Shown: in pieces, positions 1 through 6,900 of the stretch | Layout of the letters: every line of letters starts with the position of its first letter | Numbering within the stretch: the first letter of the stretch is position 1 | Assembly: GCF_002926165.1 (NCBI RefSeq) | Contig: NZ_MAGP01000105.1 | Span: 1 to 64,000 of the forward strand | DNA length: 64,000 nucleotides | Direction of reading: 5' to 3' | Origin: Micromonospora chalcea | Lineage (GTDB): Bacteria; Actinomycetota; Actinomycetes; Mycobacteriales; Micromonosporaceae | Position numbers and translations under genes: made by a program | Notes under the pieces: model-generated | The model's input: the letters and a program-made list of their open reading frames with translations, nothing else | Database searches by the model: none | What the model was told of the DNA's origin: nothing

Positions 1-347
1 GTGCGGTTGCGGTTCGCGGTAACGACGTGCGGGGTCGGGGCGTGCGGGACGCATCGGCGGGGACCGCTGCGGCCACGCCTAGAAACGATCCCGGAAGCGC
101 CCGGTGACGTCATCCCACCAGTGACATCCGTCACACCCCAGCCTCCCGACGAGATCTCGGAAGCAAAGGGCCACCATGAGGACCGTTTCCTTCCAAGATC
201 TCCATCGCACGACCCGCCCGCGCCAGATCTTGGTACGCAGTCGCCCTCGGGAGGGCGGAGACGTACCAAGATCTCCGGAGTTGACGGGGTTGCCGGGGCT
301 GCCGGGGCGCTGGGTGGCGGGAGTCGGCCGGGTGGGATCATCGGAGG
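1..347. other. Intergenic region left of the PH-domain gene, no supported gene
   Basis: No convincing coding region was found in this stretch. The interval carries four copies of an AGATCT-centred motif (near 152, 195, 225 and 269), two of them in the identical context CCAAGATCTCC (193-203 and 266-276), plus the hairpin listed separately. On the minus strand a 32-codon frame (177 down to 79) has a purine-rich stretch upstream of an ATG. Its residues are not rich in branched-chain amino acids, so I do not call it a leader peptide. By analogy with mycobacterial gene order, the gene to the left could be ilvB read leftwards, which would make this its 5' leader; that is inference. Confidence 0.4.
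225..274. repeat. Long two-part hairpin (13-bp plus 7-bp stem)
   Basis: The arms AGATCTTGGTACG (225-237) and CGTACCAAGATCT (262-274) are perfect reverse complements. Inside them a second stem, CGCCCTC (242-248) and GAGGGCG (251-257), closes a 2-nt loop, separated from the outer stem by a 4-nt mismatch on each side. There is no T-run, so it does not look like a classical terminator. It may be a leader-RNA structure, a protein-binding site or a dispersed repeat. Confidence 0.7.
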
Positions 348-731
348 GTGAGCCGTGCCGATACCGTCCGTTTCCGACACAACCAGGCCATCCTGGTCGC
401 CCTGATCGTCGCCACCATCGGCGCGCTGCCGCTGGCCTCCGCCCGCTGGTGGCTGCTCTGGGTGCTGCTCGTCCCGCTCACCGTCGCGGTCTGGGCGTGG
501 CGCGCCGGCACCGACGCCGACGCCTCGGAACTGCGGCTGCGGGCGATCGCCGGGCAACGCCGGGTGCCGTGGACGCGCGTCACCGAACTGGCCGGCGATG
601 CCCGGGGCCGCGCGCTCGCCCGGCTCGACGACGGCGAGGTGGTGATGCTGCCGGTGGTACGCGCCACCGAGCTGCCCCACCTGATCGCCGTCACCGGGCA
701 GGAGCTGCCCGGTGAGGCGAACGATCAGTAG
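348..731 (+). CDS. PH-domain membrane protein (Cfp6-like)
   Basis: Small membrane protein of 127 residues with two adjacent hydrophobic segments near the N-terminus (about residues 13-30 and 33-51). A short domain follows (about 60-120) of the bacterial PH type, with the pattern ELRLRAIAGQRRVPWTRVTEL. This is the layout of the actinobacterial bPH family that includes M. tuberculosis Cfp6 (Rv3004), and the neighbours match that locus. Molecular role unknown; proteins of this type are thought to sit in the cytoplasmic membrane. It ends convergently, overlapping the end of the hydroxyacid dehydrogenase gene by 7 nt. The GTG start follows an AGG-rich stretch with almost no spacing, so leaderless translation is possible. 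Confidence 0.75.
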   Translation: MSRADTVRFRHNQAILVALIVATIGALPLASARWWLLWVLLVPLTVAVWAWRAGTDADASELRLRAIAGQRRVPWTRVTELAGDARGRALARLDDGEVVMLPVVRATELPHLIAVTGQELPGEANDQ

Positions 732-1651
732 CCGTCGACCACCCGGTTCGTCAGCTCCTCCCCGGCCACGTGCCGGCGTAGCTGCTCGGCCACCAGGCGG
801 TACGCCCGGGGCAGCAGACCGCGTACCGAGCCGCCGATGTGCGGGGTGAGCAGCAGGTTCGGCAGCTCCCACAGGGGATGGTCGGCGGGCGGCGGCTCCG
901 GGTCGGTGACGTCCACCGCCGCCCGCAGCCGCCCCGAGGTCAGCTCGGCGAGCAGCGCGGGGGTGCTGACCACCGGCCCCCGTGCGGCGTTCACCAGCAA
1001 CGCGCCGTCCGGCATCGCGGCCAGGAACTTCTCGTCGACAAGCCCCCGGGTCCGGTCGGTCAGCGGCACCAGCAGCACCACCACGTCCGCCTCCGGCAGC
1101 AGGGCGGGCAACTCGTCCACCCCGTGCACACCCTGGTTCGGGCGCGGCGTACGGGCCACCAGCGTGAAGCTCACCTCGAACGGGGCGAGCCGGTCACGCA
1201 CCGCCGTGCCGATCGAGCCGGCGCCCACGATCAGCACGCGCTTACCGGCCAGTTCGTCGGTCGGCGCGACCTCGTCGTACGCCCATTCGCGCCGCGCCTG
1301 CGCCCGGGCCAGCGGCGCGAACCCGCGCAGCGAGGCGAGGATCGTGGCCACCACCCACTCGGCGGTGGGCGAGTCGTGCACGCCCCGGGCGTCGCAGAGC
1401 GTCACACCGTCCGGTACGCGCCCCACCCAGGCGTCCGCGCCGGCGGAGAGCAGCTGCACCACCTCGACGTCCGGCAGGCGGGCCAGGAACGCGCCGGCGT
1501 CCGGGCCGGACAGGAACGGCGGTACCCAGAACCGCACCCCGGCCGGGGACGACGGGGGCCGTTCCGGGTCCTCCAGCAGCTCCACGGTGACGCCGGGCGG
1601 CAGCTCGCCGAGCAGCCGGAGGCCTTCGGGGTGCGGGATCCATGCCTTCAC
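725..1651 (-). CDS. D-2-hydroxyacid dehydrogenase, NAD(P)-dependent
   Basis: Predicted 308-residue oxidoreductase interconverting a D-2-hydroxyacid and a 2-oxoacid. The dinucleotide-binding motif VGAGSIGTAV lies near the middle. The family catalytic residues are visible: Arg in VNAARGPVVST, an acidic residue in TDPEPP, and His in TPHIGGS. The usual length is about 310-330 residues, so the protein is complete. I set the start at the GTG at 1651 (MKAWIPHPEG), because upstream sequence in the same frame is arginine-rich and unlike the family. The substrate cannot be told from sequence. The corresponding mycobacterial position (Rv3005c) is a different family, so this gene is a local difference. 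Confidence 0.85.
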   Translation of the reverse strand: MKAWIPHPEGLRLLGELPPGVTVELLEDPERPPSSPAGVRFWVPPFLSGPDAGAFLARLPDVEVVQLLSAGADAWVGRVPDGVTLCDARGVHDSPTAEWVVATILASLRGFAPLARAQARREWAYDEVAPTDELAGKRVLIVGAGSIGTAVRDRLAPFEVSFTLVARTPRPNQGVHGVDELPALLPEADVVVLLVPLTDRTRGLVDEKFLAAMPDGALLVNAARGPVVSTPALLAELTSGRLRAAVDVTDPEPPPADHPLWELPNLLLTPHIGGSVRGLLPRAYRLVAEQLRRHVAGEELTNRVVDGY

Positions 1652-1793
1652 GACCGCCGACCATATCGGCAGCCCCGGGCCGGCATGGCGTGGGCCGTGA
1701 CGAACGCCCCGCCCGGGGTCGATTGACAGTACAGCGGGGTATAACCGAGGACGGGATGCCGGTCGGGTGTTCCGCTTGCTGAGGGCGGTGGCG

Positions 1794-3599
1794 ATGAGCG
1801 AGGACGGCCGGGGCCGGGTGGCCGTGCCGATTGCCGCGCTCACCGATCCCGACCGGTTGCGTGCGCTCGACGAGACGCGGCTCGACGCCGTACCCGACGA
1901 GGCGTTCGACAGGTTCGCCCGCCTGGTCGGCGACCTGCTCGACGTGCCGGTCGCGCTGGTCTCCCTGGTCGACGCCGACCGGCAGTTCTTTCCCGGCGCG
2001 ACCGGGCTGCCGGAGCCCTGGGCGGCGCGCCGGCAGACACCGCTGAGCCACTCGTTCTGCCAGCACGTCGTCGACATCGAGATGCCGCTGGTGCTGCCCG
2101 ACGCCCGCCTCTACCCCCGGGTACGCCTCAACCTGGCCATCGAGGACCTGGGCGTGGTGGCGTACGCCGGAATGCCGCTCACCGACCTGGACGGGCGGGT
2201 GCTCGGCTCGCTCTGCGCGATCGACAGCAAGCCCCGGGCCTGGACCCCCGAGCAGTTGCGTACGCTCGCCGACCTGGCCGCCGCGTGCTCCTCGGAGCTG
2301 CGGCTGCGCATCGCGGTCCGCGGCGCCGAGCAGGCCCGCCGCCGCGCCGAGGAGGCGCACGACCGGCTCGCCATGCTGGCCGGGATGAGCGAGATGCTCG
2401 GCGGCACGCTGGACGTGGCCACTGCCGTCGACCGGCTCGGGCACGCGATGGTGCCGCTGCTCGCCGACTGGTGCCTGATCACGCTCGTCGACCCGGCGGG
2501 CCGCCCGCGCACCGTCACCGGCGTACACCGGGAGGCCGAACGCGGGGCCGACCTGGCCCGCTTCGCCGAGTTGCTGACGACCGGCCTCAGCGCGGAGTCG
2601 CAGATCCGTTCGGTGCTGCGGACCGGGCGGCCGGCGGTGCGGGCCGTGGCCGGACTGGACGACGTGGCGCGCGGCAGCACGCGCCCGGAGCTGGTGCCGC
2701 TCGCCGACCGGCTCGGCATCGGCTCCCACCTGACCGAACCGATCACCGCCGCCGGGGACCGGGTGATCGGGGCGGTCACCCTCGTCAACCGCCAGGGGCG
2801 GCGCGGTTTCGACGACAGCGACCTGCGCACCGCGCAGGACATCGGGGTACGCGCCGGACAGGCGGTCGGCAACAGCCGCCTCTACGGTGAGCAGCGCCAC
2901 GTCGCCGAGGTGCTCCAGCACAGCATGCTGCCCACCCTGCCGACGGTGCCGGGGATCGAGCTGGCCGCCCGCTACCTGCCGGTCGCGGACCGGGTCGAGG
3001 TGGGCGGTGACTGGTACGACGCGTTCGTCCAGCCCGACGGCGAGCTGGTGGCCGCGATCGGTGATGTCGCCGGTCACGACATCGAGGCGGCGGCCACCAT
3101 GGGCCAGTTGCGCAACCTGGTGCGCGGCAACGCGTACGGGCGCGACGACCCGGTGGAGTTGCTGGTGGCCCAGCTCGACCGGGCGATGGGCGGGCTGCGG
3201 GTGCCCACCGTCGCCACCGCGGTGCTGGCCCGGATCCGCCCGGACGGGGACGGGCTGCGGGTCTCCTGGTGCAACGCCGGGCATCCCCCACCGGTGCTGG
3301 TCCGGGCGGACGGCACGGTCTCGGTCGCCGAGGGACGCGGGCCGCTGCTCGGCCTGGCCCGGGCGCCCCGGCGTACCGGCCGGACACTGGTCCTCGCCCA
3401 CGGCGACACGCTGCTGCTGCACACCGACGGGCTGATCGAGCGCCGGGACCGGTCGATCGACGAGGGACAGGCCGACCTGCTCGCCCATCTCCGCGCCGAC
3501 GGGCCGGGCGCACCGCTGGACCTGCTCTGCGACCGGCTGCTCGCCGCCGCCCACCGCCGTGAGGACGACGTGGCCCTACTCGCCCTGCGTGCCGGCTGA
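1794..3599 (+). CDS. GAF-domain protein phosphatase, SpoIIE/RsbU type (PP2C)
   Basis: Predicted cytoplasmic serine phosphatase of 601 residues. An N-terminal GAF domain (about 30-175) is followed by a second GAF-like sensor region (about 195-365), then a C-terminal SpoIIE-type PP2C domain (about 385-600). The metal-binding motifs VGGDWYDAF and GDVAGHD are intact, as is the late CNAGHPPPVL motif. Such proteins dephosphorylate anti-anti-sigma factors in partner-switching pathways. No kinase (HATPase) or STAS partner is encoded nearby, so partners must lie elsewhere. The ATG at 1794 is preferred; a GTG at 1767 would add nine residues. Directly downstream is the sugar dehydrogenase gene, with its own likely promoter. 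Confidence 0.85.
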   Translation: MSEDGRGRVAVPIAALTDPDRLRALDETRLDAVPDEAFDRFARLVGDLLDVPVALVSLVDADRQFFPGATGLPEPWAARRQTPLSHSFCQHVVDIEMPLVLPDARLYPRVRLNLAIEDLGVVAYAGMPLTDLDGRVLGSLCAIDSKPRAWTPEQLRTLADLAAACSSELRLRIAVRGAEQARRRAEEAHDRLAMLAGMSEMLGGTLDVATAVDRLGHAMVPLLADWCLITLVDPAGRPRTVTGVHREAERGADLARFAELLTTGLSAESQIRSVLRTGRPAVRAVAGLDDVARGSTRPELVPLADRLGIGSHLTEPITAAGDRVIGAVTLVNRQGRRGFDDSDLRTAQDIGVRAGQAVGNSRLYGEQRHVAEVLQHSMLPTLPTVPGIELAARYLPVADRVEVGGDWYDAFVQPDGELVAAIGDVAGHDIEAAATMGQLRNLVRGNAYGRDDPVELLVAQLDRAMGGLRVPTVATAVLARIRPDGDGLRVSWCNAGHPPPVLVRADGTVSVAEGRGPLLGLARAPRRTGRTLVLAHGDTLLLHTDGLIERRDRSIDEGQADLLAHLRADGPGAPLDLLCDRLLAAAHRREDDVALLALRAG

Positions 3600-3631
3600 G
3601 CTGAGCGGCCCGGTTCGGCGCTTCGCCCGGC

Positions 3632-3637
3632 TAGGCT
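3632..3637 (+). promoter_or_regulatory. Candidate -10 box for a leaderless transcript
   Basis: TAGGCT ends 7 nt before the GTG start at 3645, the spacing expected when transcription begins at the start codon. No Shine-Dalgarno sequence precedes the GTG. No recognisable -35 hexamer was found. Confidence 0.35.
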
Positions 3638-3644
3638 GGGCCGG

Positions 3645-4820
3645 GTGAGAGCGCGTCTTCCGTACCCCCGTGCCCGCCGGCTCCGCACGGCGCTGGCGGT
3701 GTCCTGCGCGGCGCTGCTGCTGGGCAGCGCCGGTTGCGCCCTCGGCGAGCCCGAGCCGGACCCGGCCGGCGCGCCGCCCAACCTGCCGAGCCCGTCCAGC
3801 ACCGCCAGCCCGGGTGGGGCCGGCCAGCAGGTGGTCGCCACCGTGCTGGCCAAGGGCCTGGAGGTGCCGTGGGGCATCGCGTTCCTGCCCGACGGCGCGG
3901 CGCTGGTGACCGAGCGGGACAAGGGCCGGATCCTTCAGATCGGCCCGGAGTCCGGCCCGGACGGGCTGGCCGTCCGGCCGGTGCAGACCGTGCCGGACGT
4001 GGCCGCCGGCGGCGAGGGCGGTCTGCTCGGCATCGCGGTCTCGCCGGCGTACGAGCGGGACCGGACGGTCTTCGTCTACTACACCGCCGAGAACGACAAC
4101 CGGATCGCCAAGATGCGGCTCGGGCAGGCGCCGACGCCGATCCTGACCGGCATCCCGAAGGCCGGCACGCACAACGGCGGCGGGCTGGGCTTCGGCCCGG
4201 ACGGTCTCCTCTACGCCAGCACCGGCGACGCCGGGCGCACCGAGAACGCCCAGGACGCGAAGAGCCTCGGCGGCAAGATCCTGCGGATCACCCCGGACGG
4301 CAAGCCGGCGCCGGGCAACCCGACCGCCGGGTCGCCGGTCTGGTCGACCGGGCACCGCAACGTGCAGGGCTTCGCCTGGACGCCGGACAAGAAGATGTAC
4401 GCGGTGGAGTTCGGGCAGAACACCTGGGACGAGATCAACCCGATCAACAAGGGCGGCAACTACGGGTGGCCCCGGGTGGAGGGGCGCAGCGACGACAGGC
4501 GCTACGTCAACCCGATCACGCAGTGGCCCACCGGTGACGCCTCCTGCTCCGGCCTGGCCGCCGTGGATCGGCTGCTGGTCGCCGCCTGCCTGCGCGGGCA
4601 GCGGCTGTGGCTGGTGGAGCTGGCCGGCAACGGGACCGTCCTCGGTCAGCCGCACGCCCTGCTCAACGACAAGTACGGCCGGCTCCGGGCGGCGGCGGTG
4701 GCCCCGGACGGCTCGCTCTGGGTGAGCACCTCGAACCGGGACGGGCGGGGCCGGCCCGCCGCCGAGGACGACCGCCTCCTGCGGCTGGTCTTCGCCGACG
4801 GGGGCGCCGGCCGGAGCTGA
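3645..4820 (+). CDS. PQQ-type sugar dehydrogenase (glucose/sorbosone family), exported lipoprotein
   Basis: Predicted extracytoplasmic beta-propeller oxidoreductase of 391 residues, similar in layout to soluble glucose dehydrogenases and to mycobacterial LppZ, which occupies the same place in M. tuberculosis. An N-terminal signal ends in LLLGSAGC, a lipobox-like site with Cys at about residue 31 (Ser at -3 is not the commonest residue). Family motifs follow: [35 protein letters not shown] (conserved His), [16 protein letters not shown] and NKGGNYGWP. Cofactor and substrate are inferred from the family. The gene ends 53 nt before the metallophosphoesterase gene and may be cotranscribed with it. 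Confidence 0.85.
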   Translation: MRARLPYPRARRLRTALAVSCAALLLGSAGCALGEPEPDPAGAPPNLPSPSSTASPGGAGQQVVATVLAKGLEVPWGIAFLPDGAALVTERDKGRILQIGPESGPDGLAVRPVQTVPDVAAGGEGGLLGIAVSPAYERDRTVFVYYTAENDNRIAKMRLGQAPTPILTGIPKAGTHNGGGLGFGPDGLLYASTGDAGRTENAQDAKSLGGKILRITPDGKPAPGNPTAGSPVWSTGHRNVQGFAWTPDKKMYAVEFGQNTWDEINPINKGGNYGWPRVEGRSDDRRYVNPITQWPTGDASCSGLAAVDRLLVAACLRGQRLWLVELAGNGTVLGQPHALLNDKYGRLRAAAVAPDGSLWVSTSNRDGRGRPAAEDDRLLRLVFADGGAGRS

Positions 4821-4873
4821 TCCGGGTCGGCAGGTTTGTCAAGATCGCTCAAGGGGCAGGTCAGGATCTCAGC

Positions 4874-6493
4874 ATGGACGGCCACGACAACGAAGAGCAC
4901 CGCGCGGGGGACGAGACGTCGCCCGGGCGCGGGCCTGCCCGCCGCTGGACGGCGTGGCGGCCGGGTCACCGGCTGCGCCGGCTGGGTGTCGTGCTGGCCC
5001 TGTTCGCGGTCACGCTCGGCGGCATCGTGGTCGGCACGTACGCGGGCGGCCACGTCGGCACCGACATCGGCCCGTTCCGGGCCGAGCTGAAGCTCAGCCC
5101 GTCACTGAGCGGCGGCACCACCGTCGACATCCCGCCGCTGGGCGCGTTGCTGCTGGACAGCCACGACGGGCCGGCGTACCTGACCGTCGAGGTGGGCGCG
5201 CTCGACCAGGGGCGCACCGAGGCGCTGATCGACGACCCGGCCAGCATCAGCCGGGCCAGCCAGTCGGCGGTGCAGGACGTCCGCGACGGCGTGATGCGGC
5301 TCGGGCTGCGTACGCTCGCCTCGGCGGTGCTGGCCACGCTGATCCTGGCCGCGCTGGTGTTCCGCGACGTGCGCCGTACCGCCTGGGCCGGCGGCCTGGC
5401 GCTCGTCATCACCGCCGGCAGCCTCGGAGTGGCCGCGACGACGCTGCGTCCGCAGGCGATCGAGGAGCCACGGTACGAGGGCCTGCTGGTGAACGCGCCC
5501 GCGATCGTCGGTGACGCGCGGCGCATCGCCAACGACTACACCAAGTACGCCGAGCAGTTGCAGCGGCTGGTCGGCAACGTCAGCAAGCTGTACACCACGG
5601 TCTCCGCGCTGCCGGTGGTGCAGCCGTCGCCGGGCACCACCCGGGTGCTGCACGTGTCGGACATGCACCTCAACCCAACCGGCTGGCAGTTGATCCGTAC
5701 CGTGGTCGAGCAGTTCGGCATCGACGTGGTCATCGACACCGGCGACATGACCGACTGGGGCAGCGAGCCGGAGGCGTCCTTCGTCGGCTCGATCGGCCTG
5801 CTCAAGAAGCCGTACGTGTTCATCCGCGGCAACCACGACTCGCCGCGCACCGCCGCCGCGGTGGCCCAGCAGCCGAACGCGATTGTGCTGAACAACTCGA
5901 TCACGACGGTGGGCGGGCTGACCATCGCCGGCATCGGCGACCCCCGCTTCACTCCGGACAAGGAGACCTCACCGGCCGGCAGCGGCCTCACCGCCGCCGT
6001 CGCCGACCAGGTGATCGGCGCCGGCGAACAGCTCGCCGCGACGGTCGAGAAGTCGCCGCGCAAGGTCGACATCGCGCTGGTGCACGATCCCGCCTCGGCC
6101 GGCCCGCTCTCCGGCACCTGCCCGCTGGTGCTCTCCGGGCACACCCACGCCCGGCAGGTGTCGAAGCTGCCGGAGGTGCCCGGCAAGCAGCCGACCACGC
6201 TGATGGTGGAGGGCTCGACCGGCGGGGCCGGGCTGCGCGGCCTGGAGGGCGAGAAGCCGACGCCGCTGACCATGACGGTGCTCTACTTCGACCAGCAGAA
6301 GCTGCTCCAGGCCTACGACGAGATCACCGTGGGCGGGACCGGGCAGTCGCAGGTCAACCTGGAGCGGCACGTCATCCGCGACCCGGCCAAGGGCGACCAG
6401 GTGCCGGTCACCCCGACCCCGACCCGGGGACCGTCCGAGTCGCCGTCGCCGGGTACGACCACCCTGAGCCCCACAGCCACCCCCACCCGCTGA
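4874..6493 (+). CDS. Membrane-anchored metallophosphoesterase
   Basis: Predicted 539-residue calcineurin-like phosphoesterase. After a charged N-terminus comes one membrane segment (about 38-60), an external or periplasm-equivalent stretch, and two more membrane segments (about 140-160 and 167-187). The catalytic domain occupies about 255-470 and has all metal-site motifs: SDMHLN (DxH), DTGDMTDWG, GNHDSP, VHDP and SGHTHA. The C-terminal tail is Pro/Thr/Ser-rich. I chose the ATG at 4874 (MDGHDNEEHR), because the upstream frame overlaps the sugar dehydrogenase gene and reads as a shadow. Substrate unknown; nucleotides, lipids or phosphoproteins are all possible. Confidence 0.85.
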   Translation: MDGHDNEEHRAGDETSPGRGPARRWTAWRPGHRLRRLGVVLALFAVTLGGIVVGTYAGGHVGTDIGPFRAELKLSPSLSGGTTVDIPPLGALLLDSHDGPAYLTVEVGALDQGRTEALIDDPASISRASQSAVQDVRDGVMRLGLRTLASAVLATLILAALVFRDVRRTAWAGGLALVITAGSLGVAATTLRPQAIEEPRYEGLLVNAPAIVGDARRIANDYTKYAEQLQRLVGNVSKLYTTVSALPVVQPSPGTTRVLHVSDMHLNPTGWQLIRTVVEQFGIDVVIDTGDMTDWGSEPEASFVGSIGLLKKPYVFIRGNHDSPRTAAAVAQQPNAIVLNNSITTVGGLTIAGIGDPRFTPDKETSPAGSGLTAAVADQVIGAGEQLAATVEKSPRKVDIALVHDPASAGPLSGTCPLVLSGHTHARQVSKLPEVPGKQPTTLMVEGSTGGAGLRGLEGEKPTPLTMTVLYFDQQKLLQAYDEITVGGTGQSQVNLERHVIRDPAKGDQVPVTPTPTRGPSESPSPGTTTLSPTATPTR

Positions 6494-6576
6494 CGTCCCG
6501 GGCCCTCCCCGGCCGCCTGCCACCCACCGTCCGGTCACCGGGTGTAACTGACCCGCCCGGCACCGGGATGCCCCGC

Positions 6577-6712
6577 CGCCGCCTTTGCTCTGCAGCCATC
6601 CGCGCGGCAGGCACTGGGAGTGACCGGACAGAAGGCCGCGCGCCGCCGACGCTCTCCGCCGCACCCCAGCTCAGAGCGATGCTGCTGATATGGCTGCAGA
6701 GCAAAGGCGGCG
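6577..6712. repeat. 136-bp element bounded by a perfect 23-bp inverted repeat
   Basis: The arms at 6577-6599 and 6690-6712 are exact reverse complements over 23 bp and share the core TTTGCTCTGCAGCCAT. They enclose 90 bp with no open frame of note. No obvious target-site duplication flanks the arms. It could be a non-autonomous MITE-like element, a large cruciform or stem-loop repeat, or a terminator-like structure. It lies in the 407-bp gap between the convergent metallophosphoesterase and AceE-like genes. The rest of that gap holds only a short palindrome, GTCACG-ATC-CGTGAC, at 6767-6781. Confidence 0.75.
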
Positions 6713-6900
6713 AGAGGCCATCACCCAGGCCCCCGGAGCCGGTCACTCTCAGCAACCGGAGCAGCTGTCACGATCCGTGACGGCCACAGCCTGCCGCGCC
6801 GCCGCGATCGGCAGGCCGCCGGACCACTCGACCAAGCCGCGGACCGCTCAGTCAGGCTGCGGACTGCGGTGCCGGGTCGCGCTGGACCAGCCCGGCGCGG

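Noticed and set aside
79..177. 32-codon minus-strand frame considered as an amino-acid leader peptide
   Set aside because: It has an ATG after a purine-rich stretch, but is not rich in Ile, Val or Leu and shows no terminator/antiterminator alternation with the nearby hairpin.
1723..1745. Promoter TTGACA with TATAAC before the phosphatase gene
   Set aside because: Both boxes look good but are only 11 bp apart, too close for a sigma-70 promoter, and no alternative spacing improves it.
1242..3554. 770-codon minus-strand frame opposite the phosphatase gene
   Set aside because: It spans the ends of two clearly coding genes and shows only His/Arg/Gln-rich shadow composition.
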